A stretch of DNA of 64,000 nt from the NCBI RefSeq assembly GCF_000230995.2, contig NC_019973.1, forward strand, positions 4,292,001 through 4,356,000, given 5' to 3'. The notes beneath the pieces were generated by a model that worked only from the letters and a program-made list of their open reading frames with translations, was not told where the DNA came from and searched no databases. Position numbers and translations under genes: made by a program. Origin of the DNA: Mesorhizobium australicum WSM2073 (GTDB lineage Bacteria; Pseudomonadota; Alphaproteobacteria; Rhizobiales; Rhizobiaceae). Below are positions 22,966 to 38,945 of this stretch, piece by piece; the first letter of the stretch is position 1; every line of letters starts with the position of its first letter.

Positions 22966-23437
22966 TAAACCCTCTTGTCTCTCAATTCCGTGTCTCGTGC
23001 CGGTCAAGGCTCGCTCAAAGCGTCATTTCCATACGCAAATTCGGGCCACAAACCGCGCCTCGCGGTCTTGCCCGAACAAATCGCAGAGGAAGCGGAAACC
23101 GCTTCGTGCACGCCGGAAATGTCTTTTCGCTCGTAAAACGAACCCTGTTTGAGGCAAACTCCAAAGCGTGTCGCTTCGGAAGGGAGAGCCTCACATCGGT
23201 TCTGACTGGGCGGCTTCTACTCGTAAGCCCGCGAACCGTCAAGCCCGCAGTGGCAAATATTGCATCGAAGCCGGGACTTGGCAGCCATGCGAAAACCGCA
23301 TGTAATTTTCTTTCGCGATTTTGCAATGCCGAGGAAGAAAGTGACCGGCTTTTGGCTTTTGCGCGCCCATGCTTCATGCGAAAAGGCGGCCTGAGCATCA
23401 ACATCCCCTCGCCCGCGCTTGCCAGGAGGAATCAGCC
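22966..23437. other. Gap of 472 bases upstream of rpsL
   Basis: No gene is seen. The gap separates rpsL (minus) from a small plus-strand gene. It holds the str operon promoter (23214-23242) and a leader of about 240 nt. A small palindrome (ATGCG/CGCAT) lies at 23287-23301. The GC content is lower around 23100-23160 and 23290-23340 than in the coding regions. Confidence 0.6.
23214..23242 (-). promoter_or_regulatory. Predicted promoter of the str operon
   Basis: On the minus strand TTGACG is followed by exactly 17 bases and TAGAAG, a form used by strong rhizobial housekeeping promoters. Transcription would start near 23206 and give a leader of about 240 nt before rpsL. That is long enough to hold a regulatory structure. 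Confidence 0.6.
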
Positions 23438-23719
23438 GTGAACGACAATGAAGAACGCCCGGTCACCATCATCACCGGCCGGGTGTGGAAGCGCAAAGGC
23501 GGCAAGGTGGAAGGCGTGCATGTCATGCTGGTCGCTCCTGATGACGATTCGGCGGTGCGACGCGCCCTCGAATCGCTGGCGGCGGAAGGCTATGCCGAAG
23601 CCGAGCTCGACCAGATCGGCGATATGGACGGGGTGCCCGACGACGAGCCGCATCTGTCGGCCTACCAGGGCGCTCTCGAAGGCGAAGTGTCGATCGTCAC
23701 CTTCGACGCGCCGATCTGA
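23438..23719 (+). CDS. Small unknown soluble protein
   Basis: A 93-residue acidic protein starting at GTG 23438, which has a good AGGAGG ribosome-binding site at 23424-23429. It carries TIITGRVWKRKGGKVEGVHV, then LMVAPDDDSAVRRALESLAA, and an acidic EAELDQIGDMDGVPDDEP segment. No catalytic motif or membrane segment is visible. The pattern of a short beta-hairpin followed by a helix looks like a small regulator or stress protein; I do not recognise the family. It faces away from rpsL. Confidence 0.75.
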   Translation: MNDNEERPVTIITGRVWKRKGGKVEGVHVMLVAPDDDSAVRRALESLAAEGYAEAELDQIGDMDGVPDDEPHLSAYQGALEGEVSIVTFDAPI

Positions 23720-23861
23720 TCATGGCGTGTCATGGGCGCGGTGTCCTTCCTTGCCCTCCTTGCCGTGACGCGATTCGTTCGGATAGCCGGCACGGCCGAC
23801 GCTTGCCCGTCATGGCCGATCTGCTAAGAGACGCGCAGTCGTCCAAACCCGGCGGAGCCTC

Positions 23862-24797
23862 ATGTCCTCATCCATCTCGCCCATCAGAATCGGCATTGTC
23901 GGCGTCGGCAAGATCGTCCGCGACCAACACCTTCCCGCCCTGGCCAAGGATCGGGATTACCAGCTGATCGCGGCGGCCAGCCGGCACGGCAAGGTCGATG
24001 GCATTGTGAATTTCCCCGACATCGAGACGATGCTTGGCGTGGTCCCCGAACTCGATGCAGTGTCGCTGTGCATGCCGCCGCAGTTCCGCTATGAAGCCGC
24101 GCGCAAGGCGCTCGAGGCTGGAAAGCACGTTTTCCTGGAAAAGCCGCCCGGTGCCACGGTCAGCGAGGTCGAGGACCTGAAGGCGCTCGCGGCGAAACAA
24201 GGCGTCTCACTGTTCGCAAGCTGGCATTCGCGCTACGCGCCGGCGGTCGAAGCGGCGCGGATATTCCTCGCTTCGACCAACATCAAATCGGCGGCGATCG
24301 TCTGGAAGGAAGATGTACGCCGCTGGCACCCAAACCAGGACTGGATCTGGCAGCCTGGCGGCTTCGGCGTCTTCGATCCCGGCATCAACGCGCTGTCGAT
24401 CGCAACCTACATCCTGCCGGCCATGTACATCACTTCGGCCGTGCTCGACTTTCCGGTGAACCGTGACGCGCCGATCGCGGCCCAGGTCGCGTTCCGGGCA
24501 GCGAACGGATCGGATGTGACGATGGATCTCGACTGGTTGCAGACCGGACCGCAGAGTTGGGACATCCTGGCCGATACGGATGCCGGACAGATGGTGCTCT
24601 CGGGTGGCGGCTCGAAGCTCGCCGTCGATGGCAATATCGTACACGAGGAGCCGGAAGCGGAATATCCGATGCTCTACCGGCGCTTCGCCGAAATCGTGCA
24701 CGCCGAGACGTCAGATGTGGACCTTGCGCCGCTCCAGCACGTTGCCGACGCCTTCATGCTCGGCAAGCGCAACGTGGTCGAGGCGTTTTTCGACTGA
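23862..24797 (+). CDS. Gfo/Idh/MocA oxidoreductase, probable D-galactose 1-dehydrogenase
   Basis: A 311-residue NAD(P)-dependent sugar dehydrogenase. It has the Rossmann segment IRIGIVGVGKIVRDQHLPAL at the N-terminus, the EKPPGATVSEVEDL motif with the catalytic Lys near residue 91, and WKEDVRRWHPNQDWIWQPGG followed by GVFDPGINALSI. The last two segments are, to my knowledge, characteristic of galactose 1-dehydrogenases and related L-arabinose 1-dehydrogenases (oxidation of the sugar to its lactone). It is flanked by ribosomal genes and not by sugar catabolism genes, so the physiological substrate is uncertain. Confidence 0.8.
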   Translation: MSSSISPIRIGIVGVGKIVRDQHLPALAKDRDYQLIAAASRHGKVDGIVNFPDIETMLGVVPELDAVSLCMPPQFRYEAARKALEAGKHVFLEKPPGATVSEVEDLKALAAKQGVSLFASWHSRYAPAVEAARIFLASTNIKSAAIVWKEDVRRWHPNQDWIWQPGGFGVFDPGINALSIATYILPAMYITSAVLDFPVNRDAPIAAQVAFRAANGSDVTMDLDWLQTGPQSWDILADTDAGQMVLSGGGSKLAVDGNIVHEEPEAEYPMLYRRFAEIVHAETSDVDLAPLQHVADAFMLGKRNVVEAFFD

Positions 24798-24818
24798 GGT
24801 CGCCGGGCCGCCTTGGCA

Positions 24819-25484
24819 TCAGTCGACAACCGCAATCGCAAACCCGTCATAGCCCTTGGCGCCCACCGTCTGGATGGCGGTGCCGTCCAGCCGTTTGTCG
24901 CCACCGATGAATGAAAATGCCGCGCGGGCGCCCTCGACATTGGCATCGCGTCCATCTTCATCCAGAACGGCACCATCGCGGATGACGTTGTCGCAGACGA
25001 TGACCGTTCCTGACCGCGACAGCCGCAAGGCGCAGGCCAGATAGTTCGGGTTGTTCGGCTTGTCCGCGTCGATGAAGACGAGATCGAACGGGCCGGCATT
25101 CTCGCCGCCCAGTTCTGTGAGCGACTGGAGCGCCGAACCGACACGCAGTTCCACACGGTCCGCAACCCCTGCCCGCTCCAAATTCGAACGCGCGACCTTG
25201 GCATGGTGCGGATCGAGTTCGAGTGTCACGACCTTGCCGTCAGCAGGCAATCCCCGCGCCATCCAGATGGTCGAATAGCCACCCAGCGTGCCGATCTCGA
25301 GCACCTTCTTCGCGCCGCTGATGCGCACCAGCAGCGAGAGCAGCTTTCCTTGCGCCGCCGAGACGTCGATCGCCGGCAGGCCCTGGCGGCGGTTGGCCGC
25401 CAGAACCGCGTCGAGAACGGGATCCGCCTCGAAGAGAGAAGAAACGATGTAGTCATCGACAGCCGTCCAGGTCTTCGTGTTCAT
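24819..25484 (-). CDS. SAM-dependent O-methyltransferase
   Basis: A 221-residue class I methyltransferase of the small COMT-like O-methyltransferase family. It has the SAM-binding segment KKVLEIGTLGGYSTIWMARG near residue 55 and FDLVFIDADKPNNPNYLACA, whose Asp residues bind metal and the substrate hydroxyls. VIVCDNVIRDGAV follows. Such proteins methylate catechol-like or other diol substrates; this one's substrate is unknown. It converges with the dehydrogenase gene and lies 3' of the rpoC terminator. Confidence 0.9.
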   Translation of the reverse strand: MNTKTWTAVDDYIVSSLFEADPVLDAVLAANRRQGLPAIDVSAAQGKLLSLLVRISGAKKVLEIGTLGGYSTIWMARGLPADGKVVTLELDPHHAKVARSNLERAGVADRVELRVGSALQSLTELGGENAGPFDLVFIDADKPNNPNYLACALRLSRSGTVIVCDNVIRDGAVLDEDGRDANVEGARAAFSFIGGDKRLDGTAIQTVGAKGYDGFAIAVVD

Positions 25485-25502
25485 CCGCTTTCCTCCGATC
25501 GC

Positions 25503-25537
25503 AAAAATGAAAAAGCCGCCGGGTTGCCCCGACGGCT
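25503..25537 (-). terminator. Rho-independent terminator after rpoC
   Basis: A 10-bp stem AGCCGTCGGG/CCCGGCGGCT (one G-T pair) with a GCAA loop is followed on the minus strand by a T-rich run (TTTTCATTTTT). It sits 30 bases after the rpoC stop and ends the rif operon. Confidence 0.85.
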
Positions 25538-25566
25538 TCTGTTGCCTGAGATTTTTGCCGCCGCGC

Positions 25567-29763
<4,197 letters not shown>

Positions 29764-29857
29764 GCCGTTCTCCTTTTCGGGGTCCTCGAAAACCCCTTGC
29801 ATCTAACGCGGGCCGAATGCCCGCTGAGTGGTCGGCCCACCGGCCGAAGAATTGGTG

Positions 29858-29893
29858 CATCCGGTCGCGAGAGCCCTCTCCCGCGCCCGGATG
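29858..29893. repeat. Hairpin between rpoB and rpoC
   Basis: CATCCGG pairs with CCGGATG, with a second CGCG/CGCG pairing just inside, giving a near-perfect 36-base hairpin in the 152-base gap between rpoB and rpoC. There is no T-run. It may be a processing site or a weak pause. Confidence 0.6.
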
Positions 29894-29915
29894 TCTTGTT
29901 TACTCGGCCGCGCCC

Positions 29916-34052
<4,137 letters not shown>

Positions 34053-34179
34053 CGTCGCTCCTTAGCTCTAAACTCGGGACGAACCTCGCCGCGGTTCGTC
34101 TTGCATACTGAGCCACCTGGGCGGCGGCTCTCTGTCTGTTCTCCGGCCGCCTCTCCAATTGCTTGGCGGTTACCGGCTA

Positions 34180-34226
34180 AAACGGGAGAAAACCCGTTTC
34201 CTGAAGGCCGGTTTACGGCCCTCAGG
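34180..34226 (-). promoter_or_regulatory. Stacked hairpins in the rplL-rpoB gap (candidate attenuator or RNase III site)
   Basis: Two hairpins lie directly beside each other. On the minus strand the first, CCTGAGGGCCG/CGGCCTTCAGG with loop TAAAC (34200-34226), is followed without a gap by AAACGGG/CCCGTTT (34180-34199). In E. coli the rplL-rpoB gap holds an attenuator and an RNase III site that reduce rpoBC relative to rplJL. The position and shape fit that role, which is inferred here. Confidence 0.6.
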
Positions 34227-34317
34227 AAAGAGGTTTTCGTACATCTCGCGTCACGCAGCCTCCCCTGATCACCCAAGGGAGTGGCGGACGGCGCGAGGCC
34301 GCCCGCCGCTTTTACGC

Positions 34318-34695
34318 TTACTTCAGGTCGACCTTGGCGCCGGCTGCTTCCAGCTGGGCCTTGAACTTGTCAGCGTCGGCCTTGGAAACGCCTTCCTTGA
34401 CCGGCTTCGGAGCCGCTTCGACCAGGTCCTTGGCTTCCTTGAGGCCAAGACCGGTGATGGCGCGGACTTCCTTGATGACGTTGATCTTCTGAGCGCCGGC
34501 CTCGGTGAGAACGACGTCGAATTCCGTCTTTTCCTCGACCGGGGCAGCAGCAGCGGCAGCACCGCCAGCAGCGGCAACCGCCACCGGAGCAGCAGCCGAA
34601 ACGCCCCACTTTTCTTCCAGAAGCTTCGACAGCTCAGCCGCCTCGAGGACGGTCAGCTTCGAAAGGTCGTCTACGATCTTTGCCAGATCAGCCAT
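34318..34695 (-). CDS. rplL: 50S ribosomal protein L7/L12
   Basis: L7/L12 dimers form the flexible stalk that recruits translation factors. The 125-residue product has the dimerisation domain [20 protein letters not shown], an alanine-rich hinge of about 20 residues ([19 protein letters not shown]), and the C-terminal factor-binding domain with [20 protein letters not shown]. It lies 54 bases after rplJ. Confidence 0.98.
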   Translation of the reverse strand: MADLAKIVDDLSKLTVLEAAELSKLLEEKWGVSAAAPVAVAAAGGAAAAAAPVEEKTEFDVVLTEAGAQKINVIKEVRAITGLGLKEAKDLVEAAPKPVKEGVSKADADKFKAQLEAAGAKVDLK

Positions 34696-34749
34696 TGTTG
34701 TGTTCCTTCGTTAGGTTCGAACGTGTGTTTTTGATAGCGAGGAACGGCC

Positions 34750-35268
34750 TCATGCCGCCTCGTCCTTCCGGGCGTAAGCGCCGATGACGCGCGCGACCGA
34801 GGCCGCTGGCGCATTGACGATCTGGGCGATCCGGGTTGCCGGCGTGGCGATCATGCCAACCAGCCTGGCGCGCAGCTCATCGAGCGACGGAAGTGTGGCG
34901 AGTGCCTTCACACCGTCGGCGTTGAGCGAGGTGGTGCCCATTGCGCCGCCGAGAATGACGAGCTTGTCATTCCCCTTGGCGAAATCGGACGCGACCTTCG
35001 GCGCCGCAATCGGATCCTCCGAATACGCGATCAGCGTCTGTCCCTTGAACAGCTCGATGATCGATGCGGAGTCCGTGCCCTGAAGAGCGATTTTGGCGAG
35101 ACGGTTCTTCGCGACTTTAACGGTGCCACCGGCAGCGCGCATCTTCGACCGAAGGTCGTTCATTTGCGCGACGGTGATACCGGCATAGTGGGCCACGACG
35201 ACTGAACCCGCGCCCGAAAACGCATCATTCAGGCCCGTGACGAGTTCGCGTTTTTCCGCTCTGTCCAC
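34750..35268 (-). CDS. rplJ: 50S ribosomal protein L10
   Basis: L10 anchors the L7/L12 stalk and in E. coli represses its own operon. The 172-residue product begins at a GTG (35266-35268) reading [17 protein letters not shown], with a GGAGATAGG-like ribosome-binding site just upstream. The rRNA-binding N-terminal domain includes [20 protein letters not shown]; the C-terminal helix that binds L7/L12 is [20 protein letters not shown] and onward. Confidence 0.97.
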   Translation of the reverse strand: MDRAEKRELVTGLNDAFSGAGSVVVAHYAGITVAQMNDLRSKMRAAGGTVKVAKNRLAKIALQGTDSASIIELFKGQTLIAYSEDPIAAPKVASDFAKGNDKLVILGGAMGTTSLNADGVKALATLPSLDELRARLVGMIATPATRIAQIVNAPAASVARVIGAYARKDEAA

Positions 35269-35675
35269 TGCCTATCTCCAGTTGACCCCAGTCCTGCCAA
35301 TGGGAACATTCCCATTTCGAGGACAGGCGTCGGGTTGCCTTTTGCCGGCCGGGCCATCCAGTAACGGATCTCCCGAACGACGCTCGAGGATCCTGCCCCC
35401 TTTCGCCACATCGACGGCAAAGCCGGCGATGCGCAGACAAAAGGCAAACACGGTTCGAACCTTTCATTGGAGCTTGTTGCTCCGTTGTCCGGTTTTCACC
35501 CGTCTCATGCAGGCCCACATGAATTAAGGCCCTCCTCTTGAATCAAGGTTCGGGCCGCCCGCAATCTCGGACAGGATGTCCGGAAGCCTTCCGGCTTCCG
35601 GTACCGGGCCCAGGATAAATCCAAGGCCCGGAATTCAGTCACGGATCAGCCTTCGAAAGGCCAACCCAAATCCAA
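35269..35675. other. Gap of 407 bases between rplA and rplJ, probable L10 leader
   Basis: No gene is accepted here. The minus-strand leader of rplJ is expected to carry the L10-binding structure in most bacteria, and the length fits. A perfect 9-bp hairpin, CCGGAAGCC/GGCTTCCGG with a four-base loop, lies at 35580-35601. An open frame near 35225-35518 overlaps the leader and the rplJ start, but its composition is not protein-like. Confidence 0.5.
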
Positions 35676-36374
35676 TCAGGACGCGGCGAGCGTCGAGACG
35701 TCGAGCTTGAGGCCCGGGCCCATCGTCGAGGTGACGGACACCTTCTTGACGTAGTTGCCCTTGGCGCCAGCCGGCTTTGCCTTGGTCACCGCATCGGCGA
35801 AGGCACGGACGTTCTCTTCCAGCGCCTTAACGTCGAAAGAGACCTTGCCGACACCGGCATGAACGATGCCGGCCTTCTCGACACGGAACTCGACCGCGCC
35901 GCCCTTCGAAGCCTTGACGGCCGCGGCGACATCGGTGGTGACGGTGCCGACCTTCGGGTTCGGCATCATGCCGCGCGGGCCGAGCACCTTACCGAGACGG
36001 CCGACGAGCGGCATCATGTCCGGCGTGGCGATGCAGCGATCGAAATCGATCGTGCCCTTCTGGACGATGCCGACCAGATCCTCGGCACCGACGATGTCGG
36101 CACCGGCGGCCTTGGCCTCTTCGGCCTTGTCGCCACGGGCGAACACGGCGACACGGACCGAGCGGCCGGTGCCGTTTGGCAGGTTGACCACGCCGCGAAC
36201 CATCTGGTCGGCATGACGCGGGTCGACGCCGAGGTTCATGGCCACTTCGATGGTCTCGTCGAACTTGACCGAGGAACGATCCTTGAGCAGCTTCAGCGCA
36301 TCACCGAGCGCATAAGCCTTGTTGGGATCGATGCCTTCACGGGTCTTCGATACACGCTTTGCAATCTTTGCCAT
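35676..36374 (-). CDS. rplA: 50S ribosomal protein L1
   Basis: L1 forms the mobile stalk near the E site; in E. coli it represses the L11 operon. The 232-residue protein begins [19 protein letters not shown] and has the domain II segment [20 protein letters not shown] and the C-terminal [20 protein letters not shown]. It starts four bases after the rplK stop. Confidence 0.98.
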   Translation of the reverse strand: MAKIAKRVSKTREGIDPNKAYALGDALKLLKDRSSVKFDETIEVAMNLGVDPRHADQMVRGVVNLPNGTGRSVRVAVFARGDKAEEAKAAGADIVGAEDLVGIVQKGTIDFDRCIATPDMMPLVGRLGKVLGPRGMMPNPKVGTVTTDVAAAVKASKGGAVEFRVEKAGIVHAGVGKVSFDVKALEENVRAFADAVTKAKPAGAKGNYVKKVSVTSTMGPGLKLDVSTLAAS

Positions 36375-36378
36375 GATC

Positions 36379-36807
36379 TTAGCCCACCACTTCCAGACCC
36401 ATCGAGCGGGCGGAGCCCTCGACCATGCGCATGGCCGCTTCGACGTCGTTCGCGTTCAGATCCTTCATCTTGGCGGTCGCGATTTCGCGAACCTTGTCGC
36501 GCGAAACCGTGCCAGCCTTGACCTTGCCCGGCTCCTTCGAGCCCGACTTCAGGTTCGCGGCCTTCTTCAGGAAGTAGCTCACCGGGGGCGTCTTCATGAC
36601 GAAGGTGAACGACTTGTCCTGGTAATAGGTGATGACGACCGGAACCGGCGATCCCTTTTCCATTTCCTGGGTCTGCGCGTTGAACGCCTTGCAGAACTCC
36701 ATGATGTTGATGCCGCGCTGACCAAGTGCCGGGCCGATCGGGGGAGACGGCGTGGCCGATCCCGCGGAGACCTGGAGCTTGAGCTGGCCTGCAATTTTCT
36801 TAGCCAT
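36379..36807 (-). CDS. rplK: 50S ribosomal protein L11
   Basis: L11 forms the GTPase-associated centre with 23S rRNA and is needed for RelA activation. The 142-residue product has the proline-rich linker [20 protein letters not shown] and the C-terminal domain with VRKIATAK-type sequence ([20 protein letters not shown]). It lies 174 bases after nusG. Confidence 0.98.
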   Translation of the reverse strand: MAKKIAGQLKLQVSAGSATPSPPIGPALGQRGINIMEFCKAFNAQTQEMEKGSPVPVVITYYQDKSFTFVMKTPPVSYFLKKAANLKSGSKEPGKVKAGTVSRDKVREIATAKMKDLNANDVEAAMRMVEGSARSMGLEVVG

Positions 36808-36981
36808 CTCTTTTCCTGCCTTTGTCTATGCCGGCTCCACGATCTGGGAAACACCGGCGGTTGCAGTCTGGTGGTGCGGTTCTTGCGGCCGGCTAAAGCC
36901 GCCTTCGCCTCCCACCGTTCTCAAGCCGCGCGTTGCCGCGCCGCCTCCCCTGATCGCCGGACCGGCATCAGGGATTTCGGA

Positions 36982-37509
36982 TCAGCCCTTTTCGACCTGT
37001 CCGAATTCCAGATCGACGGGCACGGCGCGCCCGAAGATCGAAACTTCCACCTTGAGCCGCGCCCGCTCCTCGTCCACTTCCTGGACGAAACCGTTGAACG
37101 ACGCGAAGGGACCATCCGAAACGCGGATCGCCTCGCCGATCTCGAAAGTGACCGAGGGCTTCGGCCGCTCGACGCCTTCCTGTACCTGGTTCAGGATGCG
37201 CTGGGCTTCGGCCTCGGTGATCGGCACCGGCTTGGAGTCGCCGAGAAAACCTGTGACTTTCGGCGTGTTCTTGACCAGCGAGAACACGGCGTCGGTCAAG
37301 TTGGCCTTCAAGAGCACGTAGCCCGGGAAGAACTTGCGCTCAGCGTCGACCTTGCGGCCGCGACGAACCTCGACGACCTTTTCGGTCGGCACCACGATCT
37401 GCTCGATATCGGCGGACAGGCCCTTCTGCTTGGCCTTGTTCTCGATGTCCTCGGCGACCTTCTTCTCGAAGTTCGAATAGGCGTGGACGATGTACCAGCG
37501 CGTAGCCAT
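36982..37509 (-). CDS. nusG: Transcription termination/antitermination protein NusG
   Basis: NusG links RNA polymerase with Rho or the ribosome. The 175-residue product has the NGN domain beginning MATRWYIVHAYSNFEKKVAE and including RKFFPGYVLLKANLTDAVFS, and the KOW domain FEIGEAIRVSDGPFASFNGF. It starts 27 bases after the secE stop. Confidence 0.98.
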   Translation of the reverse strand: MATRWYIVHAYSNFEKKVAEDIENKAKQKGLSADIEQIVVPTEKVVEVRRGRKVDAERKFFPGYVLLKANLTDAVFSLVKNTPKVTGFLGDSKPVPITEAEAQRILNQVQEGVERPKPSVTFEIGEAIRVSDGPFASFNGFVQEVDEERARLKVEVSIFGRAVPVDLEFGQVEKG

Positions 37510-37536
37510 TTTTTCGACTTCTCCTAATCGCCGGAC

Positions 37537-37740
37537 TTAGCGTCCAATGCCCAGAATCTGCTCGACCGCGAGGCCCATGAGCTGATCGGCGGTGAAGAAG
37601 AAAATCATCGCAATCACAGCAAAGGCCAGGACCATGACCGTCGAGATCATCGTCTCGCGGCGCGACGGCCAAGTCACCTTGGCTGTCTCCGCGCGCACCT
37701 GCTGGAGAAAGACGAAAGGATTTGTGGTTTTCGAAGCCAT
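37537..37740 (-). CDS. secE: Preprotein translocase subunit SecE
   Basis: SecE clamps SecY in the membrane. The 67-residue form has a single transmembrane segment (about 32-52, VMVLAFAVIAMIFFFTADQL), as in most bacteria, preceded by the amphipathic segment FLQQVRAETAKVTWPSRRET. The ATG at 37740 was chosen over an open upstream frame because it gives the usual N-terminus MASKTTNPF. Confidence 0.96.
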   Translation of the reverse strand: MASKTTNPFVFLQQVRAETAKVTWPSRRETMISTVMVLAFAVIAMIFFFTADQLMGLAVEQILGIGR

Positions 37741-38099
37741 ATGCCGCCTGTCTTCAAGACCCGTTGGCCGGGTCCCCTGGATGATCCCGCTGGCCGGGAC
37801 GTGCCGCCTGAGCCCAATCTCGCGCCGAATCAGCGCAATCATTTCGCCCATGCAAATCAGACGCGTAAAGCCGGCTTCCCAGCTCCACGCGTCGCGTGTC
37901 TGTTTCGTCTACATAAAACCGATTCTTGATCCACGCAAGTGGCAAGTGCCCGCTTTATGACCAAACGCCGCCTCGGAACCATCCAGTCGTTCCGTCCCGG
38001 CTATGGCGCCCTTATGCCCCAATCAGGCTAATATGGCAAGCGGCTCGCCGATTTTCAAAGGCTGGCCGCGAAATATCGTTTTGATGCCATCTTAGGAAA
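37741..38099. other. Gap of 359 bases between tRNA-Trp and secE
   Basis: No gene is seen. The gap holds a candidate secE promoter and a leader of about 160 nt. The segment next to the tRNA has no convincing reading frame or T-rich hairpin. Confidence 0.5.
37910..37938 (-). promoter_or_regulatory. Candidate secE-nusG promoter
   Basis: On the minus strand TTGCGT is followed by a 17-base spacer and TATGTA. The -35 box is imperfect. It would start transcription near 37903, about 160 nt before secE. Confidence 0.4.
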
Positions 38100-38175
<76 letters not shown>

Positions 38176-38199
38176 ACACGCGCGCTTCGGCGCAGGCGC

Positions 38200-38228
38200 T
38201 TCCTAAAAGCTTCCGCGCGCTCTGTAAA
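38200..38228 (-). promoter_or_regulatory. Candidate tRNA-Trp promoter
   Basis: On the minus strand TTTACA is followed by a 17-base spacer and TAGGAA. Transcription would start about 18 bases before the tRNA, a normal distance. Confidence 0.45.
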
Positions 38229-38251
38229 GAGCGGTTTGCAGGCAAACGTGC

Positions 38252-38368
38252 TTAACCCCTGCGCCAGAAATCGAGATGGTCGGCGACCAGCCCCTCGGCA
38301 TCGATCTCCAGCTCCCGCCTGAAGTGGCTGGCGCGCGATTCATAGAGGTATCGCCGGCAGCCGAAGCT
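38252..38368 (-). pseudogene. C-terminal remnant of a putative glycolipid-binding (PF06475-like) protein
   Basis: Directly after the globin stop, in a different frame, the minus strand encodes about 38 residues ending in a TAA at 38252-38254. They read RRYLYESRASHFRREL, then EIDAEGLVADHLDFWRRG. This matches my memory of the C-terminal end of putative glycolipid-binding domain proteins (PF06475), where a similar YES...F..EL.VD.DGLV.DY...WRR pattern occurs. There is no start codon or ribosome-binding site, and no upstream part of such a gene. It is best seen as the tail of a decayed gene whose front part was lost when the globin gene arrived. Confidence 0.5.
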
Positions 38369-38849
38369 ATTTTGCGTCCGGCACCCGATACGGACCGCCA
38401 GGCACGCCCCAGCCCCAGGCCGGCATCGGTTCGGTCTCGGGATCGCAGGTCTCGCCGAGATTGGAATTCATCTTGGCCAGCCGCGATCCCCATTCGACGT
38501 AGCCCATGAAGGCTGAACGGAATTCCGGATCGTCCGGCAGACCGACCTCATCCGCCGCGTCGGCGAGAAGATTGATCCAGCGGCGGCGCTGCTCCTCGCT
38601 CAAATGCTTGCCCAGATGATGCATGACCATTTCGCGGTGGCCGCCAAAGGTTTCGCTGTAGGTTTTCGGTCCGCCGAAGACCTCGCCGATGAAGGCCGCG
38701 ACATGGGCGGGGTGGTCCGGCGACATGTGCTTGAACACCGGGCCAACGACCGGATCTCGTGCCACCTTGTCGTAGAAGGTTTGCGTCAGCCGGTTCAGCG
38801 CCTCGCTGCCTCCGGCCCATTCGTAGAGTGTCGGAACGTCCTGGCTCAT
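38367..38849 (-). CDS. Group II truncated haemoglobin
   Basis: A 160-residue globin. Its N-terminal segment PTLYEWAGGSEALNRLTQTF, FKHMSPDHPAHVAAFIGEVF, and GGHREMVMHHLGKHLSEEQR, with the proximal His in MVMHHLGKHL, fit the trHbO-like group II. These bind O2, CO or NO and are linked to nitrosative or oxidative stress. The C-terminal tail (from about 128) is longer than the core fold and rich in Trp, Pro and Gly. It lies between tRNA-Trp and the tandem ClpP-like gene, an unusual setting. Confidence 0.88.
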   Translation of the reverse strand: MSQDVPTLYEWAGGSEALNRLTQTFYDKVARDPVVGPVFKHMSPDHPAHVAAFIGEVFGGPKTYSETFGGHREMVMHHLGKHLSEEQRRRWINLLADAADEVGLPDDPEFRSAFMGYVEWGSRLAKMNSNLGETCDPETEPMPAWGWGVPGGPYRVPDAK

Positions 38850-38945
38850 TCTCGATCCTTCGCCGGCCCCGCCGCCGCGACGATAGCGGAAATCGGATAT
38901 GGCTCAACCTGCCTCGATGGGCAGTTCCCCTGACATCACCGTGCT

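Noticed and set aside
23015..23404. A 129-codon minus-strand frame upstream of rpsL.
   Set aside because: It spans the predicted str promoter, has random-looking Arg/Ser/Pro-rich composition and no ribosome-binding site.
35225..35518. A minus-strand open frame of 97 codons over the rplJ leader.
   Set aside because: It overlaps the rplJ start and the expected L10 leader, and the translation looks random; it is better read as untranslated leader.
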